From the NCBI GenBank assembly GCA_938039915.1, contig CALHUA010000179.1, positions 1-37,729 of the forward strand: a stretch of DNA of 37,729 nucleotides. Reading direction: 5' to 3'. Source of the DNA: an uncultured Anderseniella sp. (GTDB lineage Bacteria > Pseudomonadota > Alphaproteobacteria > Rhizobiales > Aestuariivirgaceae). Below, in pieces: positions 1 through 7,591 of the stretch (position 1 is the first letter of the stretch; every line of letters starts with the position of its first letter). The notes under the pieces are model-generated. The model made no database searches and had not been told where the DNA came from. It saw only the letters and a list, made by a program, of their open reading frames with translations. A program made the translations under genes and the position numbers.

Positions 1-1467
1 CAACCGGATCAGTCCAACAAGGTGAACCGCCAGGCCCGCCGCTATCTGCGCAACGACAAGAACGTGCGCAGGATGAACGACGATCAGTTACAGACCCGCA
101 TTCGCAATGGCCGCAACCTGTTGCAGAATGACGGTTTGCGCGGCAACCTCAAACGTCGGGTAAGTGAACAGGTTCAACTGGCTCGCGCAGAGCGGACCCG
201 TCGCGCAGACGCCGCGACACAACCGCAACCGGATCAGGCCGGCGATGTGAACCGCCAGGCTCGACGTTACCTGCGCAACGACAAGAACGTGCGTCGCATG
301 AATGATGGCGAATTGCGGACCCGCATTCGCAATGGGCGCAACCTGTTGCAGCGCGATGGTCTGCGCAACCGGCTTGAACGCCAGGTGCGCGAGCAGGTGC
401 GAGCTGCGCGATCGGAGGTTGAACGCCGGTCGCAGGTGACCCAACAACCGGCTTCCGATGTCAATCGCAGAGCCCGCAACTTGCTGGACGACAATCGTTC
501 ATCCGCCTCATTGCGTGATCCGCAATTGCGCCGCAGGCTCGAAAGGGCCCGCAATATCATGGCTGATCGTGACCTTAATCGCCGTCTGTTCAGGCAGGTG
601 CGTCGGCTGGCGCGCAATGATCGTGACGAATTACGTAATCGTGTTGCCCGTCGCGACCAGAATCAGAGCGAACGGCGCGAAGACAGGCTGGACGCCCGTG
701 CACTGTTGCGTGACAGGCGTGATGTGCGCGACCTGAACGACAGGCAGTTGCAGAGGCGTATCAAGTCTGCCCGTGATCTGCTGGCGTCTGACACATTGCG
801 CGCCGGCCAGAAAGAACGCCTGCGCGATCTGTTGCGCGAAGCCCGTCGGGAAAAGCGCCGCAGGTTGATTGCAGGGCGTGCCGACCGCAGGGAAAGACTG
901 CGCCGCAATCGCGACAACAACCAGATCGTCATCCAGATTCCGCCTGTTCGCATCGGTCCCGACCGGGATGACATTGCTGCAGCTGAAGCCGATGATGAAC
1001 TGCTGGAACAGCAACTGGTTGCGCCACCGCGCCGCCGCATTCAACGTAAGTTCTCGCGACAGGAGTTCCGCAGTGGACGGCCGTCATCGCGCGATTCCAT
1101 GCCGGCCATCGAAGTTGATACAATCCGCTTCGGGTTCAACGAGTCGTTTGTGCGCGAAGAGGAAATCCCTCAACTCGAGCGTATTGGCGAGATCATCGAG
1201 CGCATTGTTGCCGCAAACCCCAATGAGGTGTTTCTTATCGAGGGTCACACCGATGCGGTGGGCTCCGCCGCCTACAATCAGGGATTGTCATTCAAGCGTG
1301 CCAATGCAGTACGTGATGCCATGCTGCAGTTCTTCAACATCGAGCGTACCAACATCGAGACAGTTGGGTATGGCGAAGAGTTCCTCAAGATTCAGACCGA
1401 GGAAGAAGAGGCAGAAAACCGCCGTGTCACCATCCGGCGTATCACGCCGCTTCTGGCAAGCCGGTAG
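1..1467 (+). CDS. Arg-rich repeat protein with C-terminal OmpA domain (5' partial)
   Basis: The frame is open from base 1 and the residues before the GTG at 22 match the linker between later repeats, so the true start lies upstream of the window. The visible N-terminal part holds four related units of about 71-75 residues, each very rich in Arg, with a pattern like ARxLLxDxR...LxDxxLxxRIxxARxLL. The last ~110 residues form an OmpA/MotB-type peptidoglycan-binding domain: a beta strand in IRFGFNESF, then GHTDAVG, N and LSFKRA, containing the Asp and Arg that hold diaminopimelate in this family. The predicted role is an envelope protein that anchors to peptidoglycan. The strongly basic repeats could bind an acidic polymer, but that is inference. 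A strong terminator follows, so this is the end of its transcript. Confidence 0.8.
   Translation, partial: QPDQSNKVNRQARRYLRNDKNVRRMNDDQLQTRIRNGRNLLQNDGLRGNLKRRVSEQVQLARAERTRRADAATQPQPDQAGDVNRQARRYLRNDKNVRRMNDGELRTRIRNGRNLLQRDGLRNRLERQVREQVRAARSEVERRSQVTQQPASDVNRRARNLLDDNRSSASLRDPQLRRRLERARNIMADRDLNRRLFRQVRRLARNDRDELRNRVARRDQNQSERREDRLDARALLRDRRDVRDLNDRQLQRRIKSARDLLASDTLRAGQKERLRDLLREARREKRRRLIAGRADRRERLRRNRDNNQIVIQIPPVRIGPDRDDIAAAEADDELLEQQLVAPPRRRIQRKFSRQEFRSGRPSSRDSMPAIEVDTIRFGFNESFVREEEIPQLERIGEIIERIVAANPNEVFLIEGHTDAVGSAAYNQGLSFKRANAVRDAMLQFFNIERTNIETVGYGEEFLKIQTEEEEAENRRVTIRRITPLLASR
22..880 (+). repeat. Tandem coding repeats, about 213-225 bp per unit
   Basis: Four in-frame units begin near 22, 247, 460 and 685. 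The first two are nearly identical at both DNA and protein level (VNRQARRYLRNDKNVRRMND in each). The third and fourth have diverged but keep the Arg and Leu spacing. This suggests recent duplication of unit one or two on top of older repeats, and the array probably continues upstream of the window. Confidence 0.8.
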
Positions 1468-1485
1468 CACTACATCCAGGAGCAG

Positions 1486-1512
1486 GGGTGCCGCGTCAAA
1501 GCGGCACCCTTT
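1486..1512 (+). terminator. Rho-independent terminator after the OmpA-repeat gene
   Basis: A perfect 9-bp GC-rich stem (GGGTGCCGC / GCGGCACCC) encloses a six-base loop and is followed by TTT and a T-rich stretch. It lies 19 bases after the stop of the OmpA-repeat gene and about 95 bases before ndk, separating the two transcripts. Confidence 0.8.
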
Positions 1513-1607
1513 GCTGTTTCTAAGGCCGCTTGAAGTCTGGCGGCTGCGCGGCTATAAGCGCGCCAACTGAACAATCCTCAAAACCACTTTTTATGAAAGA
1601 ACGACCC

Positions 1608-2030
1608 ATGGCCGTCCAGCGCACATTCTCCATCATCAAGCCAGATGCCACCCGCCGCAATCTGACCGGCAAGATCAATTCCATGATCGAGGCAGCCGGC
1701 CTGCGCATCATCGCGCAAAAGCGTGTGAAGTGGTCCCAAGACCAGGCCAAGGAGTTTTATGCAGTTCACAAGGAACGTCCGTTCTACATGGACCTGGTCA
1801 ACTTCATGACCTCGGGCCCCGTTGTCGTGCAGGTTCTTGAAGGTGAAGACGCTGTTGCCGCTTATCGCACAGTCATGGGCGCAACCAATCCGGCTGACGC
1901 AGATGCCGGTACAATTCGCAAGGAATGTGCAGAATCCATCGAGGCAAATTCCGTGCACGGGTCCGACAGTGTCGACAACGCCGCCATCGAAATAGCCCAG
2001 AACTTTTCCGATGCCGAAATCGTCGGCTGA
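1608..2030 (+). CDS. ndk: Nucleoside diphosphate kinase
   Basis: This enzyme transfers the gamma phosphate of ATP to other nucleoside diphosphates through a phosphohistidine intermediate, keeping NTP and dNTP pools balanced in the cytoplasm. The 140-residue length is typical. The N-terminus [10 protein letters not shown] and the active-site segment NSVHGSDS, with catalytic His117, are diagnostic. The ATG at 1608 was chosen because it gives the standard family N-terminus; the frame is open further upstream (to 1530) but that sequence does not resemble the family. The gene stands alone between a terminator and a hairpin. Confidence 0.97.
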   Translation: MAVQRTFSIIKPDATRRNLTGKINSMIEAAGLRIIAQKRVKWSQDQAKEFYAVHKERPFYMDLVNFMTSGPVVVQVLEGEDAVAAYRTVMGATNPADADAGTIRKECAESIEANSVHGSDSVDNAAIEIAQNFSDAEIVG

Positions 2031-2044
2031 CATGAACTGAAAAC

Positions 2045-2068
2045 CGGGTAAGCGATCATGCTTACCCG
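2045..2068 (+). terminator. Hairpin after ndk, probable terminator
   Basis: A perfect 9-bp stem CGGGTAAGC / GCTTACCCG with a six-base loop starts 14 bases after the ndk stop. There is no T-tract, so it may be a weak or Rho-assisted terminator or an mRNA-stabilising hairpin. Confidence 0.5.
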
Positions 2069-2101
2069 CACAGCATTCACACCGGGAACGGCAAACCACA
2101 C

Positions 2102-2752
2102 ATGACATCAGTTGGCATGAAGATACATCAGTACATCATCGCCGTTACGGCAATGGCTGTCATCATCGCGGGGTCGAACTATCTCGTGCAGTTTCCGGTG
2201 CATGCAACGGTCGGCGCACTGAATCTGGCTGATCTGCTGACCTTTGCCGCGTTCACGTTTCCGGTGGCATTTCTGGTAACCGACCTGACCAACCGGCTGT
2301 TCGGTGCAGCCGCTGCCCGCAAGGTGGTGTTTGCCGGGTTCGCCATTGCCGTGCTGATCTCAATCATCCTGGCCAGCCCGCGCATTGCCATAGCATCGGG
2401 GTCAGCATTCCTGATTTCCCAGATGATGGACGTATCGATATTCGACAAGCTGCGGTCCGGCCAATGGTGGCAGGCGCCGCTGGTCTCGTCCATGGTCGGT
2501 GCGGTGGTCGACACGTTCATCTTCTTTTCATTTGCATTTGCTGCAAGTTTTTCCTTCCTGGGCGCAGGCCTGGACTTTGCAGTGCAACCGGCACCACTGC
2601 TTGGCGTGCTGGCAATGGAAGCGCCGCGCTGGCTATCCTGGGCACTGGGCGATCTGGTGGTCAAGGTGGTGATGGCGCTGGTGCTGCTGGCACCTTACAG
2701 CCTGTTATGGCGGCGTCTTGACCGGGCACTCGGCAGACCGTCTGCAGCGTAG
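2102..2752 (+). CDS. yhhQ: Queuosine precursor transporter, YhhQ/VUT family
   Basis: This is a 216-residue inner-membrane protein of the VUT/YhhQ (QPT) family, whose characterised E. coli member imports queuosine precursors (preQ0/preQ1) for tRNA modification. The sequence shows about six hydrophobic segments and the family-like stretches FPVAFLVTDLTNRLFG near residues 53-68 and the conserved WWQAPL / VDTFIFF region. The start could be the ATG at 2102 or the one at 2117 (MKIHQ). The gene is 71 bases after ndk with a hairpin between them. No other queuosine genes are visible. The substrate is assigned from the family only. Confidence 0.85.
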   Translation: MTSVGMKIHQYIIAVTAMAVIIAGSNYLVQFPVHATVGALNLADLLTFAAFTFPVAFLVTDLTNRLFGAAAARKVVFAGFAIAVLISIILASPRIAIASGSAFLISQMMDVSIFDKLRSGQWWQAPLVSSMVGAVVDTFIFFSFAFAASFSFLGAGLDFAVQPAPLLGVLAMEAPRWLSWALGDLVVKVVMALVLLAPYSLLWRRLDRALGRPSAA

Positions 2753-2764
2753 GGCGCTGCCCTT
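2744..2764 (+). terminator. Weak terminator-like hairpin after yhhQ
   Basis: GCAGCG / CGCTGC forms a 6-bp stem with a five-base loop and is followed by CCTTTAT. It overlaps the last codons of the gene. This is a modest candidate only. Confidence 0.35.
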
Positions 2765-2917
2765 TATAACGGCGACTGTTTCGCTGGCTGTTAATCATTC
2801 ATTAACCATAAGAGCGCAGGCTTTGTCATCAGACTGACAGGGACCGGCCTAGCAAATTCTATTGCATCTCGCGTGTGGCGGATAAACTGCTGCAAAGGGT
2901 GCAGGAAGGAGACGGTA

Positions 2918-3232
2918 ATGTCTTTAAGAGTCTACGCCTTGATCACTGCTGCACTCGTTCTTTTCGCCTGGGCCACTGCGCCTTCGCGGGCCAATGCGGG
3001 AGTGCGGTATTGCGCCGAACACGACATGATTACCGACAAGCTGACGGCAAAATACGATGAACAGCGCTCAGGCATGGGCCTCGTCGGTTCTTCCGGGATG
3101 GTTGAGCTGTTCACATCCGATACGGGCACATGGACAATTGTGGTAACCCAGGTGGACGGAACGTCCTGTATTGTTGCTGCCGGTAACTCATGGGCTGAGT
3201 ACAACCGCAGACCGAAATTGTCGGGACTTTAA
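2918..3232 (+). CDS. Small secreted protein of unknown function
   Basis: The product is 104 residues. A clear Sec signal peptide (basic start, hydrophobic residues 6-20, ANA before the likely cleavage at 27/28) precedes a mature domain of about 77 residues with two cysteines, Cys32 and Cys84, that could form a disulfide in the periplasm. The ATG at 2918 is supported by GGAAGGAG upstream. I recognise the type (short exported proteins with a YCAE...TGTWTIVVT...C layout seen in Hyphomicrobiales) but know no function. It is monocistronic, with 165 bases upstream. Confidence 0.75.
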   Translation: MSLRVYALITAALVLFAWATAPSRANAGVRYCAEHDMITDKLTAKYDEQRSGMGLVGSSGMVELFTSDTGTWTIVVTQVDGTSCIVAAGNSWAEYNRRPKLSGL

Positions 3233-3276
3233 TTCAGTTAATACAGCGACTTGTGGTCGTATTTTAATCTAGAATG

Positions 3277-3357
3277 TCAGACTATAGCCAGGCTGACAAT
3301 GAACGACAGACCGGCAAGCATGCCGAGTAACAGGATTACTTTGAGGTCGTAAGTCAT
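3277..3357 (-). CDS. 26-residue single-span membrane peptide
   Basis: Read on the minus strand from the ATG at 3357, the frame encodes 26 residues: a short polar start (MTYDLK) followed by about 20 hydrophobic residues to the end, so almost the whole peptide is one membrane span. AAAGGAGA sits at good spacing upstream of the ATG. The gap between the flanking genes contains no other plausible gene. Short length means chance is possible, but the ribosome site and all-hydrophobic composition favour a real microprotein. No function is recognised. Confidence 0.5.
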   Translation of the reverse strand: MTYDLKVILLLGMLAGLSFIVSLAIV

Positions 3358-3414
3358 GGCGCTTCTCCTTTGTCGGAGTTGTTGTTATTGGCGCCACTGT
3401 TCCACATGATCACA

Positions 3415-3449
3415 GAACCGTGAGTGAATGTCCCGTTCACCCACGGTTC
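3415..3449. repeat. 14-bp inverted repeat between two minus-strand genes
   Basis: GAACCGTGAGTGAA is followed after seven bases by TTCACCCACGGTTC, a stem with one mismatch. It lies 22 bases past the stop of the DUF2314 gene and upstream of the 26-residue peptide. There is no T-run on either strand, so it could be a Rho-independent-like hairpin of low strength or a regulator-binding dyad for the peptide gene. Confidence 0.5.
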
Positions 3450-3470
3450 ATGTTCGACTGTCGGGTTTGA

Positions 3471-3968
3471 TTATTCCGTCACCAGTATTGATCTGTAATA
3501 ATCGGCTTGTTCCTTAGACATGTGTTTGAGCAGTGCCCGGATAGTGCGACCACCCACGATTTTCCCATCTGCCCGTATATACATCCAGTCTGATATGATC
3601 TGAGGGTCAATCTCGACCCTCTGGCCTTCTTTTATATGCGTCACCGAAACCGGCGTGTTGGCGACCGTTGCCAGAATCTTGCCATTTCGCCTCTCCGGTT
3701 TGTTGCACCATATATGCTCCACATTGCCATTCTCACTGAATTCGACCTTGAGGGCGAAGCCTGTTGAACGGGCTGGCGGAGTCTCCACAGCTTGCCAGAA
3801 CTCAGCGAGGGATTTCCTTGCCGAATCCATGGCCAGGTTCATATCCCGATCATCTTCTGCAACTTGGGAAACATTGTCAGACTGGGCGATCGCAGTCGCA
3901 ACGGGGTGACTGAATTGCAATGCCACGGCCCAAATGAGGCAAATCAATAGGGAATATACTTGCTTCAT
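3471..3968 (-). CDS. Secreted DUF2314-domain protein
   Basis: The product is 165 residues with a signal peptide (hydrophobic 5-20, likely cleavage near AIA at 28). The mature part matches DUF2314 (YegJ-like): an ARKSLAEFW helix, FALKVEF, EHIWC, a variable loop, VEIDPQIISDWMY and GKIVGGRTIRALL. The biochemical function of DUF2314 is not established. The start codon lies only five bases after the stop of the upstream FAD/GcvT dehydrogenase, so the two are probably cotranscribed and translationally coupled, an unexpected pairing of an exported protein with a cytoplasmic catabolic enzyme. Confidence 0.8.
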   Translation of the reverse strand: MKQVYSLLICLIWAVALQFSHPVATAIAQSDNVSQVAEDDRDMNLAMDSARKSLAEFWQAVETPPARSTGFALKVEFSENGNVEHIWCNKPERRNGKILATVANTPVSVTHIKEGQRVEIDPQIISDWMYIRADGKIVGGRTIRALLKHMSKEQADYYRSILVTE

Positions 3969-3973
3969 GGTGG

Positions 3974-6394
3974 CTAAGCCTTCAAGCGTACGTTCTCCGG
4001 ATCCCAGGCGGGTTGCTCGATGATACGGGCAGGCTGCATTTCATCGAACATCATGATCTCGAAATCCTTGCCCATGTCAGCCTTCTTGGGATCAAGGTAG
4101 GCAAATGTCAGTGATTTTTTCACTGCATGCCCATAGGCACCACCGGTAGTAAGGCCGACAATCTCGCCGCCCTGGTAAATCGGCTCATTGCCGGCGCAGT
4201 CTGCATCGGTCGTTTCCACTTCCATGTAAACCAGTTGAATGCGTGGACCTTGTTGCTTGGAGGCCTGCGTGGCCGCCTTGCCTATGAACTCCTTGTCGAA
4301 CCGGCAGAAGCGTTCCATGTCGCCTTCAATCATGGTGATTTCCTGGGTCAGTTCGGTGCCCCATCCACGATAGGCTTTCTCCATGCGCAGTGAGTTCATG
4401 GCGTAGGCGCCGAACAGTCTCAAGCCCATTGGCTCACCGGTCGCCATCAGTGCATCAAAAATAGCCGGCAGGCCGGCCATCGGTGCGTGAATTTCCCAAC
4501 CCAGTTCGCCCACATAATTGACCCGCATCAAACGGACATCCTTGACACCGGCAACTTCGGTGATGGTGCCGCGCAACCAGCGCAATCCCTCATTGGACAG
4601 ATTCTGTGGCGTATGGGGTTGCAGGATGTCGCGAGACAGTGGCCCGGCCAGTGCCAGCACACCGAAATCATCTGTTACGTCTTCAATGGTAACAACTTCA
4701 TCCTTGTTGCGGCGCCAGCGAAGTGCATCCATGTCGTGCAACTGTGCAACAGCGGCGGACAGCACGTAGAAATGGTCCTCGCCAAGACGGGTGACTGTAA
4801 TCTCGCTTTCGATGCGGCCGCCTTCCTTGACCAGGTGGCCGAGCATGATGCCGCCAACTTTTTTCGGAATGCGATTGGCGCAAATGCGTTCCAGGAAGCT
4901 TTCGGCGTCCTTGCCCTTCACATCGAACTTGGCAAATGTCGTCAGGTCCATGAGGCCGGCGGTTTCGCGCACCGCCTTGCATTCTTCCGCCACCACATCA
5001 AACCAGTTGGACCGGCGGAAGGAATAATCCTCGCTGCTGCCGTCGGTTGAGAACCAGCGGGCGCGCTCCCAGCCGAACACGGCCTGTAACTGGGCACCGC
5101 GGTCCTTCAACCGGTCGTACAGTGAAGACGTGCGCAAGGGCCGCTTGTCCATGTGCTGTTCGCCGTGGCGGTAGCAGTAATACATGTGCTGATAGTCGAC
5201 GATTGACAGAGCCGTCACATAGTCCTTGTCGGCCCAGTCACCGAACCGGCGCGGATCGAACTCGGCCATGTTGATGTCGGTTGCGCCATGCACCATCCAT
5301 TGCGCCAGGTACTTGCCTGCGCCTGCGCCCTGGCAGATGCCGATGGAAGCACCGGTAGCCATCCAGTAGTTCGCAGGTCCCGGAGCCGGGCCCAGCAGGA
5401 AGTTGGCGTCCGGGGTATGGGTAATCGCACCGGAGATTACCGACTTGATGCCGGCATTGGCAAAGATCGGCATGCGCTCGGTTGCTTTTTCCAGCCACGG
5501 CATCAACCGGTCGAGCTCAGGCGTGATCAGTTCGTTTTCGAAATCCCAGGTCGGCGCGTTGCCGTCCCAGCACACATGGGCGCCTTCGGTTTCATATGGG
5601 CCGACCAGGACGCCGTTGGTTTCTTCGCGCAGATAGGAGTGGGAGTAGGGGTCGCGGACCACCGGCAGCTCATCTTTCAGGTCGATGAGTTCCTGCACCG
5701 GTTCGGTGATCAGATAGTGATGCAGCATGTTGCAGATCGGCACATTGTGCCCTGTCCATGCGCCCACCACGTCGGCATAGGAACCTGCAGCATTGACCAC
5801 GTGTTCACACACGATATTGCCCTTGTCGGTGACGACTTTCCACTCACCTGTCGGTAGCAGTTCGATGTTCTCGACCATTGTGCGGCGATAAATTTCAGCG
5901 CCGCCCTGGCGTGCGCCCGCTGCCATCGAATTGGTCACATCCGCCGGCGCCACGTGACCGTCGGTAACGGTCACATACGCCATCTTGACCCCGAAGGTTT
6001 CCAGATAGGGGTGATATTTCTTGATTTCGTCAGGCCCGATCAGGGCGGCTTCGTAGCCGATCAGCTTGGAAACGCCATAGACCTGCTTGAACCACTCGAC
6101 TTCGGCGTCGGTGATGGCGAGGCGCAAGCCGCCACAACCATGCCATGACACCGCTTCCCCGGTTTCTGCTTCCAGTCTGGGATACACCAGTGTACCTTCA
6201 TGATGGATTTTGGCCAGATTCAGTGAGCCGGTGAAATGCGGACACTGACCGGCTGCGTGCCAGGTAGAGCCTGATGTCAGTTCGCCCTTTTCCACCAGAA
6301 CCACATCGCTCCAGCCTTCCTTTACTAGAGAATACAACAGGCCGACGCCCATTACACCGCCGCCAACAATGACAACCCGCGCACTCGATTTCAT
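3974..6394 (-). CDS. FAD/GcvT dehydrogenase, dimethylglycine/sarcosine dehydrogenase type
   Basis: The 806-residue product combines an N-terminal DAO-type FAD domain (GGGVMG at 11-16, ribose-binding Glu35) with a linker and a C-terminal GcvT-like tetrahydrofolate-binding aminomethyltransferase domain from about residue 430 to the end. GSTWHAAGQ places His46 where dimethylglycine dehydrogenases attach FAD covalently. Enzymes of this architecture oxidatively demethylate N-methylated glycines (dimethylglycine, sarcosine), passing formaldehyde-level carbon to tetrahydrofolate. The exact substrate cannot be read from sequence. AAGGA lies five bases before the ATG. The DUF2314 gene follows after five bases. 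No sox or bet genes are adjacent. Confidence 0.9.
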   Translation of the reverse strand: MKSSARVVIVGGGVMGVGLLYSLVKEGWSDVVLVEKGELTSGSTWHAAGQCPHFTGSLNLAKIHHEGTLVYPRLEAETGEAVSWHGCGGLRLAITDAEVEWFKQVYGVSKLIGYEAALIGPDEIKKYHPYLETFGVKMAYVTVTDGHVAPADVTNSMAAGARQGGAEIYRRTMVENIELLPTGEWKVVTDKGNIVCEHVVNAAGSYADVVGAWTGHNVPICNMLHHYLITEPVQELIDLKDELPVVRDPYSHSYLREETNGVLVGPYETEGAHVCWDGNAPTWDFENELITPELDRLMPWLEKATERMPIFANAGIKSVISGAITHTPDANFLLGPAPGPANYWMATGASIGICQGAGAGKYLAQWMVHGATDINMAEFDPRRFGDWADKDYVTALSIVDYQHMYYCYRHGEQHMDKRPLRTSSLYDRLKDRGAQLQAVFGWERARWFSTDGSSEDYSFRRSNWFDVVAEECKAVRETAGLMDLTTFAKFDVKGKDAESFLERICANRIPKKVGGIMLGHLVKEGGRIESEITVTRLGEDHFYVLSAAVAQLHDMDALRWRRNKDEVVTIEDVTDDFGVLALAGPLSRDILQPHTPQNLSNEGLRWLRGTITEVAGVKDVRLMRVNYVGELGWEIHAPMAGLPAIFDALMATGEPMGLRLFGAYAMNSLRMEKAYRGWGTELTQEITMIEGDMERFCRFDKEFIGKAATQASKQQGPRIQLVYMEVETTDADCAGNEPIYQGGEIVGLTTGGAYGHAVKKSLTFAYLDPKKADMGKDFEIMMFDEMQPARIIEQPAWDPENVRLKA

Positions 6395-6509
6395 GCTTCA
6401 TGTCCTTCAAGGGAAAAAATACTGCCCCCATTAGACACATTATTTAAGTGTATCGGCAAGCGGCGACACATCGTGGTTCTGACAAATATTCCTCTCTGGT
6501 CGGAGCAAG

Positions 6510-6545
6510 GTGAAGGCGCTTCACCATCAGATGAAGCGCCTTCAC
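6510..6545 (-). terminator. Perfect 14-bp hairpin downstream of the DUF4399 gene
   Basis: GTGAAGGCGCTTCA and TGAAGCGCCTTCAC pair perfectly around an eight-base loop. It lies 12 bases past the stop of the minus-strand DUF4399 gene, the usual place for a terminator, although the bases after it (CTTGCTCC) are not a T-run. It also sits about 115 bases upstream of the dehydrogenase start, so an operator role is possible. Confidence 0.55.
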
Positions 6546-6557
6546 GCGTGCAACGTG

Positions 6558-6986
6558 TTATTTCACGGTTACAGTGATTTTTTCGGACATGACCGGCGGG
6601 TTGTGAGGAATATGGCTCCAGTCGCCGAGCACCAGTTGCAGGGTATGTGTGCCTGCCGGCAGTTCCAGTGTCTTCTCTGTCTGGCCGCCACCAAAGTGGA
6701 TATGCTGGTCATCGGCAGGAATGGGTTCGTTCAACTCTTCGCCTTCAATAGCCTCGTTGATGATCAGATGATGATGGCCGGTATGTTCCTTTTCAGTTCC
6801 CGCCGGCGCAACGCCCATGCCTTTCAGGCCAAACCGGATCGTTACCGGGTTGGTCAGCGTGTCTCCATCCTTGACGTTGATGAAGTAAACGCCGGCGCCT
6901 TCGGGAGCAGGGGTTTCGCCTGCGATAACCGTACCGGAAACGGCTATAGTGGCGGCGAGGCTTGCGATTGAGATGAGTTTGTTCAT
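6558..6986 (-). CDS. Secreted DUF4399-domain protein
   Basis: The product is 142 residues. A signal peptide (about residues 1-22) precedes one DUF4399 domain: VYFINVKDGDTLTNPVTIRFGLKG, then a His-rich HTGHHHLIIN, DQHIHFGGGQT and a closing beta strand. The family is exported and of unknown function; the histidine clusters suggest metal binding, which is inference. GGAGAG upstream of the ATG supports the start. The gene is divergent from an ECF sigma-factor gene, and a possible ECF-type promoter lies 26 bases upstream, so it could be a target of that sigma factor. Confidence 0.85.
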   Translation of the reverse strand: MNKLISIASLAATIAVSGTVIAGETPAPEGAGVYFINVKDGDTLTNPVTIRFGLKGMGVAPAGTEKEHTGHHHLIINEAIEGEELNEPIPADDQHIHFGGGQTEKTLELPAGTHTLQLVLGDWSHIPHNPPVMSEKITVTVK

Positions 6987-7011
6987 AGTTTCTCTCCTTT
7001 GGTAATGTCAG

Positions 7012-7037
7012 TACGACGTTGCGGTACTGTCGGATAA
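7012..7037 (-). promoter_or_regulatory. Candidate ECF-type promoter for the DUF4399 gene
   Basis: On the minus strand TTATCC is followed after 16 bases by CGTA, ending 25 bases before the DUF4399 start codon. The elements and spacing resemble ECF promoters of alphaproteobacteria (TGATCC/CGTA type), but the -35 match is partial. This is inference from a short match. Confidence 0.25.
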
Positions 7038-7078
7038 ACACCGCAAGGCAACGGATTATTCGATCGGCAAACAAAAAT

Positions 7079-7591
7079 TTGGGGTCTGAACATTTGCGCG
7101 ATGAACTGGAACAGCACCTGTCTGCCTTGTGGAGGTTCGCTCTTGTGCTCACCCGCGAGCCGGAGCGTGCCCGCGACCTCGTGCAGGCGACCTGTGTTCG
7201 CGCGCTGGAAAAAGCCGCGATGTACCATCCCGATACCAGGCTTGACCGCTGGTTGATGACCATGATGATGAATGTCTGGCGCAATGAGCTCAGGGCAGCA
7301 CGGGTGCGCACGGGCAGTGGCACGGTTGATGCGGAAAACGTGTTGAGTTTCGACGGATCTGCTCATGTGGAAACGAATATTTTTGCCTCCCAGGTGTTAA
7401 CTGCAGTAGCAGCGCTTCCTCAGGCACAGCGCGAGACGGTTTTGCTGGTCTATCTCGAAGGCTGGACATATGCCGAAGCAGCCAACGCACTGGACGTACC
7501 GATCGGAACGGTAATGAGCAGGCTAGCCGCAGCCCGGGCAAAATTGGCTGGTATGAACCCGCAAAACGATGCGGTCAGGAAGTCGAAATGA
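7079..7591 (+). CDS. ECF-type RNA polymerase sigma factor
   Basis: The product is about 170 residues. Region 2 is visible in WRFALVLTREPERARDLVQATCVRALEKA and the WLMTMMMNVWRNELR segment. Region 4 is visible in LPQAQRETVLLVYLEGWTYAEAANALDVPIGTVMSRLAAARAKL, with its helix-turn-helix. The start is uncertain because there is no ATG before region 2: TTG at 7079, TTG at 7094 and TTG at 7019 are all possible. A start at 7079 or 7094 gives the usual family N-terminus, and GGGG at 7081-7084 would suit 7094. The stop overlaps the ATG of the anti-sigma gene by four bases, so translation is coupled. Confidence 0.88.
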   Translation: MGSEHLRDELEQHLSALWRFALVLTREPERARDLVQATCVRALEKAAMYHPDTRLDRWLMTMMMNVWRNELRAARVRTGSGTVDAENVLSFDGSAHVETNIFASQVLTAVAALPQAQRETVLLVYLEGWTYAEAANALDVPIGTVMSRLAAARAKLAGMNPQNDAVRKSK

